Of a stretch of DNA of 64,000 bases, positions 52,669 to 61,503 are shown piece by piece (the first letter of the stretch is position 1; every line of letters begins with the position of its first letter). Both the position numbers and the translations under genes were made by a program. The notes beneath the pieces are model-generated. The model searched no databases and was not told where the DNA came from. It was given only the letters and a program-made list of their open reading frames with translations. Source of the stretch: Paenibacillus_G elgii_A. Lineage in GTDB: Bacteria > Bacillota > Bacilli > Paenibacillales > NBRC-103111. The stretch spans positions 37,033 through 101,032 of the forward strand of contig JBHJMN010000019.1 in assembly GCA_042219835.1 (NCBI GenBank), written 5' to 3'.

Positions 52669-53112
52669 ATGAACAATTACTACGAGATTTTGGAGGTCGA
52701 ACGCAGCGCCTCCCCCGAAGAAATCAAGAAAGCCTACAAGCGGCTCGCCAAGCTTCATCATCCTGACGCCAACGGCGGCAGCAAGCAGGCGGAGCTGAAG
52801 TTCAAGCAAGTGACCGAAGCGTATCAGACCTTGTCCGACGCGTCGGCGAGGCAAGCCTACGACGAACGTCTGGACCGCAAGAAGGAAGGCAAGGCCGGTT
52901 CGTCATCCGGCGCGGGCGCCAAGACAAAGGAGCGGCGCGCCGAAAGCGGCCAGCCCCAGTTTGATCTGAAAGATATGGAAAAGCAATTCGAGCGTTTTTT
53001 CGGTTATCATCCCAAAAGCGGGGAAGCCGGGATCAAAAACAAGAGCGAGACGAAAAATCCGGTCGATACGACGGCCATGTTCGAGAAATATTTTGGCATC
53101 CGAAAAAAATAA
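52669..53112 (+). CDS. J-domain (DnaJ-like) co-chaperone
   Basis: This 147-residue protein begins with a complete J domain (YYEILEVERSASPEEIKKAY, HPD motif in HHPDANGG, then YQTLSDASARQAYDERL). It is followed by a charged linker and a short helical tail (FDLKDMEKQFERFFGYHPK). It lacks the Gly-rich and zinc domains of full DnaJ. The ATG at 52669 has AAGGA at 8 bases. It should stimulate an Hsp70 ATPase; the Hsp70-like protein encoded later in the same operon is the obvious partner. Confidence 0.88.
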   Translation: MNNYYEILEVERSASPEEIKKAYKRLAKLHHPDANGGSKQAELKFKQVTEAYQTLSDASARQAYDERLDRKKEGKAGSSSGAGAKTKERRAESGQPQFDLKDMEKQFERFFGYHPKSGEAGIKNKSETKNPVDTTAMFEKYFGIRKK

Positions 53113-53139
53113 GCACATCCTGTTCCAACGGGGGAACCA

Positions 53140-53691
53140 ATGTTGAGCGAAAAAAAATCCGTATGGGTAACCGTAGTCAACGTGCTGATCGCGTTGGTCG
53201 CGGCTTTTACCCTGGTTTATACGTATATATGGAACACCAATGTCGCCCTGGGGCTGTTCGTCGCCGTCTTTTTCATCATCGGCTTGGCGGGGATGGCTTG
53301 GCGTAAGTACGGGCGGACGGCTGTGTCGGCGACTGAAGCCAAGAAGGAAGCGGCGATTACGAAGCTGGCGCTGCTCGGCGACGACGGCGAACGAATCAAG
53401 GAATGGTACATTCACGGGGAGACGTCGCTCCTGATCGGGAAAAGCTCTTCCGATCTCGAGGTGCAGATCGACTTGTCGGGTACCGAGTATGCCGCCCTGG
53501 TCAGCAAGCAGCACGCGGTGCTGAATTACGCTTCCGGCAACTGGTATATCGAAGACCTCGAATCCAGCAACGGCGTCGGCATCAAGAAACGCGGCGAAAG
53601 CGGCAAGCGGCTGCTGAACGGCGATGCGCCCGAGCAAGTGTATTCGGGCGATACGCTTTACATTGCCAATACGAGGCTGTTGGTCAAGTAA
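53140..53691 (+). CDS. Membrane-anchored FHA-domain protein
   Basis: This protein has 183 residues. Two membrane helices lie at residues 8-30 and 34-52 with a short external loop. A cytoplasmic FHA domain occupies residues 75-183 (LLIGKSSSDLEV, LVSKQHAVLNYASGNWYIED, LESSNGVGIKKRG). FHA domains bind phosphothreonine peptides, so it probably recruits phosphorylated partners to the membrane. The usual GR in the first loop reads GK, while the SxxH and SNG residues are present. It lies 27 bases after the J-domain gene in the same operon. Confidence 0.87.
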   Translation: MLSEKKSVWVTVVNVLIALVAAFTLVYTYIWNTNVALGLFVAVFFIIGLAGMAWRKYGRTAVSATEAKKEAAITKLALLGDDGERIKEWYIHGETSLLIGKSSSDLEVQIDLSGTEYAALVSKQHAVLNYASGNWYIEDLESSNGVGIKKRGESGKRLLNGDAPEQVYSGDTLYIANTRLLVK

Positions 53692-53742
53692 GGCATTTCG
53701 GGTTTGAGCGTTGAGAAGAAGCAGACGGGGGAATAGATATCC

Positions 53743-54273
53743 ATGAGTTTGACAAGATGCGCCAACGGACACATGTTCAGTACGAGAAAGCACGGCACCA
53801 TATGCCCCTATTGCAGCATGGTCGTGGAGCCGGCTTCCAAGGCCGAGGGCAAGAAAGCGGCAAGAGTCCAGGAGGACGAAAAGACGATGCCTTATCTGGG
53901 AGAGTCCGAAGGCATCGAGCCGGTGACCGGGTGGCTTGTCTGCATCGAAGGGCCGCAGCAAGGACAAGATTATCGGATCATGGCGGAGAAAAATTTCATC
54001 GGCCGGGCCGAGGATATGCACATCCGGATCATCGGGGACAATACCATCTCCCGCCGGAATCACGCGGTTGTCGTGTATGACCCGAAGAAACGGAACTTTT
54101 TCCTGCTGCCGGGCGATGCGTCGGGGCTCGCTTATCATAACAACGAAGCGGTCTACACGCCGGTCGAATTAACCGCGTACGACGTCGTGCAGCTCGGCCA
54201 CAGCAAGTTTCTGTTCATTCCGTTATGCGGAGTGCACTTCGAGTGGGACCAAGATCAATCGGATAAGGAATGA
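53743..54273 (+). CDS. FHA-domain protein with N-terminal zinc ribbon
   Basis: This is a soluble protein of 176 residues. Residues 5-25 form a small zinc-finger-like unit (RCANGHMFSTRKHGTICPYC). An FHA domain from about 65 has FIGRAEDMHIRI and TISRRNHAVVVYD, with all phosphothreonine-binding residues intact. It overlaps or abuts the PP2C gene. In type VI secretion a Fha protein is phosphorylated by PpkA and dephosphorylated by PppA to switch assembly on and off; this protein is the best candidate for that role here. Confidence 0.87.
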   Translation: MSLTRCANGHMFSTRKHGTICPYCSMVVEPASKAEGKKAARVQEDEKTMPYLGESEGIEPVTGWLVCIEGPQQGQDYRIMAEKNFIGRAEDMHIRIIGDNTISRRNHAVVVYDPKKRNFFLLPGDASGLAYHNNEAVYTPVELTAYDVVQLGHSKFLFIPLCGVHFEWDQDQSDKE

Positions 54274-54278
54274 TGAGC

Positions 54279-55121
54279 ATGCCGGAACAACACGAATGGT
54301 TGCCTTATGTCATCGTTTGGGCCTGCGTCTGCGTCCTTGTGGTTTTGTTCCGCATCCGGAAAGGTCTGCTTCATCAGGACGCTGTTCCGAAGATCGAGAT
54401 CGGCAACGGACAGACGATCGGGGCGCGCGAGGAGCAGGACGACTATTTCTCCACCTTCGTCAGCCCGCACGGGACGATCGCCGTTCTGGCCGACGGCATC
54501 AGCGGACTGTCGGGAGGCAGGGCGGCGAGTACGGCTGCCGTGACGACGTTCGTCAAGCAGTTTCTCAAGCTGGAGCATATTCGGGAGCTTCCCGAGTTTT
54601 TTGCGAATGCGGCGGTTGCAAGCAATGCGGAAATCATGCACACCCTGAAAGGGGCGCAGGGCGGAACGACACTGGTCGCCGTTGTGGTGGAAGGCGGCAA
54701 CCTTCACTGGGGAGCGGTGGGGGATAGCCTCATCAAAATTTTCCGGAACGGGGACTTCATTGACGTCAATCAGAAGCACACTCTGGAATCGGTGCTTGAG
54801 GAACGCTTCGTATCCGGGGAGATTACGCGGGACGAAGCGCTGGACAGTCCGATGAAGAACCAGCTGGTCAACTACTTGGGCTATGAAGGCTTCAAAAATA
54901 TCGAGATCGGCACGGAGCCCTTCCGGCTGAAAAAGAGGGACAAAGTCATTCTTTGCAGCGACGGCGTGTACAATACGCTCACGGAAGTGGAGCTGGAGGA
55001 CATTTTGTCCAAGCCGATTTCCGCCTACGACGCCGCCGAGGAAATCATCGAAGCGGTCGAGCGGAAGCAGCTCGCGCACCAAGACAATGCGACGGTCGTG
55101 ATTTTGGAAAAAGGCTGGTAG
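54279..55121 (+). CDS. PP2C-type Ser/Thr phosphatase, membrane-anchored
   Basis: This protein has 280 residues. An N-terminal membrane helix (WLPYVIVWACVCVLVVLFRI) is followed by a complete PP2C domain: EEQDDYFST, VLADGISGLSGG, GGTTLVAVV, GDSLIKIF, LCSDGVYNTLTE and HQDNATVVIL. All metal-binding Asp residues are present, so it should be active. I prefer the ATG at 54279 with AAGGA at 9 bases; ATGs at 54270 and 54273 are too close to that site. It counters the kinase at 46281, as PppA counters PpkA. Confidence 0.9.
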   Translation: MPEQHEWLPYVIVWACVCVLVVLFRIRKGLLHQDAVPKIEIGNGQTIGAREEQDDYFSTFVSPHGTIAVLADGISGLSGGRAASTAAVTTFVKQFLKLEHIRELPEFFANAAVASNAEIMHTLKGAQGGTTLVAVVVEGGNLHWGAVGDSLIKIFRNGDFIDVNQKHTLESVLEERFVSGEITRDEALDSPMKNQLVNYLGYEGFKNIEIGTEPFRLKKRDKVILCSDGVYNTLTEVELEDILSKPISAYDAAEEIIEAVERKQLAHQDNATVVILEKGW

Positions 55122-55127
55122 AACCCG

Positions 55128-56846
55128 ATGCGTAAGGAAAACAGCGATTTCAAAACGAGCTTTCTATCCGAGGCGGGAACGTTTATCCGCAACAAGGATT
55201 ATTTTGCGTTTACGGAGCAGGACGATAAAGCTTGCTATGTGATTGCCCGGGGGCTCGATTCCGATACGGAGAAAGAAAGCGCCGAGCTGGCGGTCAAGAG
55301 CGTGCTTGGCAGCTTTCTCGACCGCCCGACGCTATCCCGGCGCAAGCTGAAACGGTATTTGTGGGAAGCGCACGAATTGCTGCAGATCGAAAGCCGGCGG
55401 GTCCGGCGTAAGGTCAGTCTGACACTGGTCGCTACGGACTATACCCGGATGGTGTGGGCGGTGGCTGGGAATACCCGGCTGTATCAATTTCGCAATGGAA
55501 GACTGCATACGAAAAGCAAGGATCAGAGCTTGTCGCGGTCGATGGCCGATGCGGGAGAGCTGTCGGAGGATCGGCTGGATAAGCACGAGGAACGGCACAA
55601 TCTGCTGTGGTATATGGGGAAGCCCGGCGCTTTCGAGCCATTCGTTTCCAAGAAAACGCTGCTGTCCGAAGGCGACGTCCTGCTGCTCTGTACGCCGGGG
55701 ATGTGGGAAAACGTAGACGGCGCGGAGATGCTGGATGCACAGGAAGAGGTCAAGGAGCCGGCGGAGCTTGTCGATACGCTGGAGGACGTGCTGCTCAGCC
55801 GGCAGAACAAGCAAGTGCCGAATTACACGGCGGCGGCCGTTTATGTCAACAAAGTGTTCAAGGAAGACCCGAAGAAGAAATGGAAAATTATGAAAAAGAT
55901 CGCCCTGGTGCTGATTCCTCTCCTGCTGTTGGGAGGAGGCGCCTATTATTATACATACAAGACCGCTAAGGCCAAAGCGGAGGCTGCGGCCGCCATCCTC
56001 GAGCGTGAAAAAAGCGGCGACGAGGCGGTGCAGGAGAAGGATTATCCGAACGCGGTCAAGGAGTACAGCGAAGCGCGCAATGCGGCGATCAAAGTGAACG
56101 ATGTTGTCCATATGCGGCTCATCGGCAAAAAGCAAAAGACGGCGCAGCTCATCGTGGACGGCGACGGCTCCTTCAAAGACGGGAATTATGCCAAGGCGCT
56201 GGAGAGCTACGAGAAGGCGCAGAAGGAAGCCAAGCAGCAAAGCCTATACGATGAGAAGGATCTGGAGGCCAAAATCGCCAAAGCCCGCACCTACCAGCAA
56301 ATTACGGAGCTGATGAAGCAAGGGGATCAGAAGCTGCAAGCGCAGGATTACGAAGGCGCGAAGGAAACTTACGCGAAAGCGAAAAAGGAAGCGCAGCAGG
56401 TCGATTTTGCAAGCGGGGAAAAGGAGCTGGCGGCGAAGTTGGAAGCGGCGGATGCGAAGATTGCCGGCGTGTTTAAAGAAAAGAAGCAGCTGGACGCCGA
56501 CAAGCTGGAGAAGAAGGGCGACCAGAGCTATACGGCACAGGCTTACGAGCAGGCCGTGACCTCCTACGCGATGGCGCAGGAGATTTATCAGGAAATCAAC
56601 ATGCTGGAGAAGGTGCTCGGCGTCGAGCGGAAAATTACGAAAGCCCAGGAAAAGCTGAATCCGCCTCCGCCGCCGCCCCAGCCGGCCGGAGCCGACGGAG
56701 CCGCGGGAGGCGGCGGACGCGCTCCGGCAGCTCAAGGCGCGGGCGAAGCGGGCGCGGCAAGCCAAGGAGCTGCCGGTCAAGGTGGAGCCAATGCGGCGGC
56801 GGCAAACGGCGGTCAGGCCGAGAAGACCGAGAGAGGAGGCAAGTGA
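55128..56846 (+). CDS. Membrane PP2C-like pseudophosphatase with repeat and Pro/Gly/Ala tail
   Basis: This protein has 572 residues. The cytoplasmic residues 1-245 follow a PP2C outline but key acidic residues are lost: ARGLDSDTEKE stands where DG(M/I)GG is expected, GNTRLYQF replaces GDS, and PNYTAAAV replaces DNAT. It is probably a non-catalytic binding domain. A membrane helix spans 258-275. Outside lies a region of repeated Lys/Ala-rich helical units (about 290-510; YEKAQKEAK, YAKAKKEAQ, YAMAQEIYQ), TPR-like. The tail is PPPPPP followed by Ala/Gly-rich sequence, which could cross the cell wall. It follows the active PP2C by 6 bases. Confidence 0.78.
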   Translation: MRKENSDFKTSFLSEAGTFIRNKDYFAFTEQDDKACYVIARGLDSDTEKESAELAVKSVLGSFLDRPTLSRRKLKRYLWEAHELLQIESRRVRRKVSLTLVATDYTRMVWAVAGNTRLYQFRNGRLHTKSKDQSLSRSMADAGELSEDRLDKHEERHNLLWYMGKPGAFEPFVSKKTLLSEGDVLLLCTPGMWENVDGAEMLDAQEEVKEPAELVDTLEDVLLSRQNKQVPNYTAAAVYVNKVFKEDPKKKWKIMKKIALVLIPLLLLGGGAYYYTYKTAKAKAEAAAAILEREKSGDEAVQEKDYPNAVKEYSEARNAAIKVNDVVHMRLIGKKQKTAQLIVDGDGSFKDGNYAKALESYEKAQKEAKQQSLYDEKDLEAKIAKARTYQQITELMKQGDQKLQAQDYEGAKETYAKAKKEAQQVDFASGEKELAAKLEAADAKIAGVFKEKKQLDADKLEKKGDQSYTAQAYEQAVTSYAMAQEIYQEINMLEKVLGVERKITKAQEKLNPPPPPPQPAGADGAAGGGGRAPAAQGAGEAGAASQGAAGQGGANAAAANGGQAEKTERGGK

Positions 56847-56852
56847 GTTCCC

Positions 56853-58130
56853 ATGAAAGACATCTTGCTGGACAGGCTGAGCCGAATGGAGGATCTCGAA
56901 CAGCGCAAGCTCTTGAAGCAGATTGTGACGGGCGTCTTTTTGAACCTGGTGGAGTATCAGGAGGACTTGAACCGTAAGCTGGAGGAGCGCGTGTTTAACG
57001 AGGTGGAGGACCAGGAGGACCGGGACGACATCTATGTGACCTTATGTGCCCGGGAAGAGATCGATCCGATTCACGAGTTTCTGTACCCGATGCTTGCCGC
57101 CGACACCGAGCCGAAAACGTGCGACCTGCGAAGCGTGACGGAGCAAATGCAGCGGGGGGAAGAGGCGCTGCTGATGACGCTGTTTTTGCAGTGCGATTAC
57201 TCCAAGCTGAAGGAGCTGCTGCACGGAAAACGCACGTTCCGGGGAGAAATCGTGACTACCGGAGGCACCCGGTCCATTCAGGTGCGCTTGCGGCAAAATC
57301 TGACGTATATCCGCGAGCTGGAAAAGCTCTATTTTATTTTCCAAAAAAACAACGTGCCGTGGAAGACGGTGAATCATCCGTACGCGGGCAAGTTTTTCGA
57401 CGTGCTGTGGACCGGCGGGGAGCAGCCGACAAGTGCGGAAGAGGAGCTGCTTGAAGTCCGGATATTCCTTGAGGAATTCGAAGCGTACAAAAAGCTGGAT
57501 ATGGTGCCGATGTGGAACATTGAGCGCTTGGAGCTCAAAAATGTAGGCTTTCCGGTGCCGGCCGCCGACCGGATTAATTTCGAGCATGTGCTCTCCTTGC
57601 GCAAAACGGGGACGCAGCACGGCTATTTGGTCGACGGGGATGAGGCGCTGATCCGGTATATCAAGCGGATGCCGGAGGAGCTGACCATCGTATCCCCGCA
57701 GGACAAATCCGGGAACTGGAACGTGCTGAAAATTACGCAGCCGGCGCCGACGAAGCTGGGCCGGCTGGCTTACGAGCTCGTTTCGAACAAGCGCAAAAGC
57801 AGCTTCACCGGCCGTTTCTCCCGCAAGCATCCGGTCGTCGTCCGGGCGAAGGGCGAGATTGCGCGGATCGCGGGCTCCTTCGAGGCTTCGGACGACCTTG
57901 AGCTGGTGCAGGTCGAGATCAGGGACGAGGCGGACGGAAAGGAAGTCACTTACGGGATGAACCCATTCATCAGCGACAACGTGAGGGTGGAGAACGACAA
58001 AAAACGGATGCGGCTCCGCTTTAGAGCCCGCCGGAGCGGGAGCTTTATTTTGCAGGATTTGATGAGCTTCGTCGTTTCGGAGATCCAAATGTATTTTCCA
58101 GAATACGTCTGCGAAGGGGAATGGGCTTGA
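56853..58130 (+). CDS. Unrecognised 425-residue protein of the contractile operon
   Basis: This is a soluble protein with no signal or membrane helix. The N-terminal 100 residues are acidic and helical (LVEYQEDLNRKLEERVFNEV); the rest mixes alpha and beta, ending with a beta-rich segment (RRSGSFILQDLMSFVVSEIQ). I do not recognise a family. Its place between the phosphatases and the Hsp70-like gene, and its size, would fit a baseplate component (TssF/gp6-like), but no motif proves this. It overlaps the next gene by 10 bases. Confidence 0.65.
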   Translation: MKDILLDRLSRMEDLEQRKLLKQIVTGVFLNLVEYQEDLNRKLEERVFNEVEDQEDRDDIYVTLCAREEIDPIHEFLYPMLAADTEPKTCDLRSVTEQMQRGEEALLMTLFLQCDYSKLKELLHGKRTFRGEIVTTGGTRSIQVRLRQNLTYIRELEKLYFIFQKNNVPWKTVNHPYAGKFFDVLWTGGEQPTSAEEELLEVRIFLEEFEAYKKLDMVPMWNIERLELKNVGFPVPAADRINFEHVLSLRKTGTQHGYLVDGDEALIRYIKRMPEELTIVSPQDKSGNWNVLKITQPAPTKLGRLAYELVSNKRKSSFTGRFSRKHPVVVRAKGEIARIAGSFEASDDLELVQVEIRDEADGKEVTYGMNPFISDNVRVENDKKRMRLRFRARRSGSFILQDLMSFVVSEIQMYFPEYVCEGEWA

Positions 58131-58819
58131 ATTACGTATGGGATCTGGTCATTCGGGCAGCGGACGCGGGCACGCCGAAGGACGACCTTTATTTTGTCCC
58201 CGCCAAAGTGTACTCGCCTTATATGGAGCTGAGCACCGAAACGCTGAATGCCCGCACGGTCGAAGAGCGTACGGTCGAAGTGAATCCGTATTACCGGTTT
58301 TACGATATTTTCCGCGATTTGTTCGATATTAACAATCAAGAGGATACGGAATTCCGGCGCACGCTGTTCGATCTTGCGATGCATTTCTTGACCGATATCG
58401 ACCTCGTGCAGGGCATGAACAAGCGCGAATATTATATCCGGTTCGTGCTTCGGGATATGGAAGCGGGGCTGTTCGGCGACGGCGTCCGGGACCGGCTGAA
58501 GCTGCTGAACCGGGAGGAACGGGAAGTCGTGGCCTGCAATCTGCTGCGGCTATACGAGACGGGGGAAGCGGTGTATCTGCTGAAGGATACGATGCGGAAA
58601 TTGTTCAAGCATTCGACGATTTACGCGAACTGCGAGGAAAAGGACGAACTGTTGTTCTATGTGGGACAGCGGGAGAATGAGAACACACGGGCGAAGCTGG
58701 AACTGATCAAGGACCTGTTTCTGCCCGTGCGTTTTCATACGGAGACGTATTGGGAGCATCATTTCGGCATGGTGGACGTTGAGGACACGATGCGGGTGGA
58801 TCATATCGCGATCTATTAG
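58121..58819 (+). CDS. Unrecognised 232-residue protein of the contractile operon
   Basis: The ATG lies inside the previous gene, with GAAGGGGA just upstream, so the two are coupled. The sequence is acidic and helical, with aromatic-rich segments (YYRFYDIFRDLFD, TYWEHHFGMVD). No catalytic motif, signal or membrane segment is seen. I do not recognise it. It may bind the preceding 425-residue protein. Confidence 0.62.
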   Translation: MGLNYVWDLVIRAADAGTPKDDLYFVPAKVYSPYMELSTETLNARTVEERTVEVNPYYRFYDIFRDLFDINNQEDTEFRRTLFDLAMHFLTDIDLVQGMNKREYYIRFVLRDMEAGLFGDGVRDRLKLLNREEREVVACNLLRLYETGEAVYLLKDTMRKLFKHSTIYANCEEKDELLFYVGQRENENTRAKLELIKDLFLPVRFHTETYWEHHFGMVDVEDTMRVDHIAIY

Positions 58820-58844
58820 AGGTTTCTACGAAAGGAGCGGAGAC

Positions 58845-61493
58845 ATGAGAACGTATAAGCTGAACTCGCCGAAGAACGGCGGCACGGAAGAGACGAGCAA
58901 GGTCAAATACACGCGGGACGAGCTGTCGGAGATGACGACGCTGCAATTGCGGAGCATCTGCCATAAGGAGAAGCTGGTCGAAGGGCTCTCGGGCCCGCTC
59001 GACCGCGAGGCGCTCATCCGCACGATTCTGAAATACCGCAGCGCGGAGCAAAGCCTGCTCATCCAAAGTTACGACGAGTACGGATGGGAGCGCGTAGAGG
59101 CGGTGATCGCCCGGTATTTGAATACGCCGCTGCCGGATGACGGCAGCATTCAAATTCCGGCCAAGGTGACGCTGTACGACGGACTTAAGGTCGATAAACT
59201 GGACCAATACCGGGTCAAAGCTCCGGGCACCGTCACCGAATCGAACGTGCTGCTCGTCAACGATCATATGGAGCTGTGCGGCATTATGAATCTGGTCAAG
59301 GACGGGCCGACCCCGGGCATGTACTGCCTGACGGCTTCCAAGGAAATGTCGTTTCGCCGCACCTCGAACAAAAACTACAGCTTCCTGCTTTTCCGCAAGC
59401 AGGATTCGGAATATGTATACCAGACCTACGCCCGCAGCAAGCCGCTGCCGCCTACGAATCTGCACTACTGGCGGATTCCGATTCCGGAGCTGGAAATCCG
59501 GGACCTGGAAGATACCGATGCGGTGCTGGCCGTCGATTTTGGTACGTCCAACACAACGGCAGGCGCTTATCTGGACAGCAGCTACATTTCGAACCCTTCC
59601 CGGCATGATCTGTTGAACGGAACGCTTCGGCTAAACAGTATCAATCTGGTGAAATTCCCGGTAGCCAGCGGCAAACGGGAGGAATGGATCGAGCTGCTGC
59701 CGACGATTGTTGCCGTAGCGGACTGCTCGGATACGCAGCAGGTGAAGTATTATTTTGGCCACGAGGCCATGAAATTCATGAAGAAGAACGGGTATACCGG
59801 CCATGCCACCGTCTTTCACGGCATCAAGCGCTGGGTCAACCGGTATAAGCTTCCCGAGGAAATTGTGGACGGGCAAGGGAATACGGCGGTCGTCCGCAGA
59901 AACGACATTTTGCGCGCGTATCTGCTTCACGTGATCGAGACGGCGGAGCATCAATTCAAATGCCGTTTCCGCAAGCTGCACATTTCCAGCCCCGTGAAGC
60001 TGAAGACGCAGTTCGCCGAAATGTTCGCGGAGCTGCTGCCGGATTACCGCATCGAATCGGCGGATGCGCTCGACGAAGGGATGGCCGTGCTGTTCAATAC
60101 GATCGCCGATCAGATCGAGAAAAATACGTTTATGGACGGCGAAACGTACAATGCGCTTGTCATCGACTGCGGCGGAGGAACAACGGATTTGTCTTCGTGC
60201 CGGTTTCGGATTGAGGACGGCCACATCTCCTACAAGTTGGATATTCATACGGCCTACGAGAACGGCGACACTAATTTCGGCGGCAACAACATTACTTACC
60301 GGATTTTGCAGTTTATGAAAATCGTCTTTGCCGACTATTACACGAAGGGCGGCAGCGTGCCGGAGATCGACAGCCTGATCGGCATTCCCGGCCCCGATTT
60401 GTTCCGGCATGTGGACGAATTCGGCGTCGAATCGGTTTACGAGCGGTTCGAAGCGCGCTACCGGGAGGCGGAGCGCATCATTCCGACCCGGTTCAAGGAT
60501 TACGAAAACCGGACGCGGGAAGAATACTTGCGGGTAAAAAGTAATTATTACTTTTTGTGGGAAATCGCCGACAGTATGAAGAAAGAGTTTTTCCGCAAGA
60601 CGGGCATTCTGCGCAACCGGTTCGATTCGCAGACCGGGGACCGGCAGGAGCAGGATTTGAAAATAACGGCGGTGGACCGCTGGTGCCTGTCCGCCTACGA
60701 GAACGGCCGCATGAAGGATATCTACGAATTCCCCCGCGTCGTGTTCAATATTAACGAGATCAACCAGTTGATCAAAGCGGATATTTACGACATCGTGCGC
60801 AAGTTTCTGGAAGATTTTTACCAGGACGGGCGGCTGCAGGAATATTCCATCATCAAGCTGACCGGCCAATCGTGCCGCATTGACAGCTTCCGCGAAGCGC
60901 TGAAGGAATTCGTTCCGGGCCGCAGCATAGAATTCCGGCAAAAAACCGAAGAGAGCGACAGCGTTCCGGAGCTGAAGCTGGCCTGCCTGCGGGGAGCGAT
61001 CCGCTATCTCAGCGCGAGGAAGGCGGGCACGATCGAGGCGTATATTACGAATCATGCGCCGGTTGTTCCTTATACCGTCAGCGCCTTCACTCACAGCCGA
61101 CAGGAAAAGCTCTTGATCAGCAGCCAGGAAAGGCTGAATCAGGTGCAGGGGTCCATCTCCCGGCCGTTCGAGGTCAAGGAGGTGGAGTTTTTCTTGAAAG
61201 GAAGCGACGGCGCGGTGCGACACAAGTATGCGTATGCCAACGAGCCGGGCAGCTTTGAACCGATTCGCTACGAGGACATCGCCGGACGGTACGGGGCCAA
61301 GATTCCGCAGGACGACACGGACTCCATCCAGAACGGCGAGGTCAAGTTTTTCGTGTTCGCGGAGGACAACGAGTGGGGCTTCCATGTGGTGCCGGTTGCG
61401 CGGGAGGACGAGCAGCTGTACTTGGGAAGCAAGCGCTTTTTTGCATTTGAAAACGATCTGTCGGAGCTTGATTTCTTTGACGGCTGGAAATAG
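58845..61493 (+). CDS. Hsp70/actin-fold ATPase with extra N-terminal region
   Basis: This protein has 882 residues. The ATPase core has phosphate-1 motif LAVDFGTSNTTAGAY near 231 and phosphate-2 motif VIDCGGGTTDLSS near 441, and a later adenosine-type segment (LTGQSCRIDSFREAL). Residues 20-65 look like a SAP-type helix-loop-helix (ELSEMTTLQLRSICHKEKL), and residues 100-215 are an additional beta-rich domain. No canonical Hsp70 peptide-binding domain is evident at the C-terminus. AAAGGAG lies 7 bases before the ATG. With the J-domain protein it forms a dedicated chaperone pair, perhaps for sheath assembly or disassembly in place of the usual ClpV. Confidence 0.82.
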   Translation: MRTYKLNSPKNGGTEETSKVKYTRDELSEMTTLQLRSICHKEKLVEGLSGPLDREALIRTILKYRSAEQSLLIQSYDEYGWERVEAVIARYLNTPLPDDGSIQIPAKVTLYDGLKVDKLDQYRVKAPGTVTESNVLLVNDHMELCGIMNLVKDGPTPGMYCLTASKEMSFRRTSNKNYSFLLFRKQDSEYVYQTYARSKPLPPTNLHYWRIPIPELEIRDLEDTDAVLAVDFGTSNTTAGAYLDSSYISNPSRHDLLNGTLRLNSINLVKFPVASGKREEWIELLPTIVAVADCSDTQQVKYYFGHEAMKFMKKNGYTGHATVFHGIKRWVNRYKLPEEIVDGQGNTAVVRRNDILRAYLLHVIETAEHQFKCRFRKLHISSPVKLKTQFAEMFAELLPDYRIESADALDEGMAVLFNTIADQIEKNTFMDGETYNALVIDCGGGTTDLSSCRFRIEDGHISYKLDIHTAYENGDTNFGGNNITYRILQFMKIVFADYYTKGGSVPEIDSLIGIPGPDLFRHVDEFGVESVYERFEARYREAERIIPTRFKDYENRTREEYLRVKSNYYFLWEIADSMKKEFFRKTGILRNRFDSQTGDRQEQDLKITAVDRWCLSAYENGRMKDIYEFPRVVFNINEINQLIKADIYDIVRKFLEDFYQDGRLQEYSIIKLTGQSCRIDSFREALKEFVPGRSIEFRQKTEESDSVPELKLACLRGAIRYLSARKAGTIEAYITNHAPVVPYTVSAFTHSRQEKLLISSQERLNQVQGSISRPFEVKEVEFFLKGSDGAVRHKYAYANEPGSFEPIRYEDIAGRYGAKIPQDDTDSIQNGEVKFFVFAEDNEWGFHVVPVAREDEQLYLGSKRFFAFENDLSELDFFDGWK

Positions 61494-61503
61494 GAGGTAG
61501 CGG

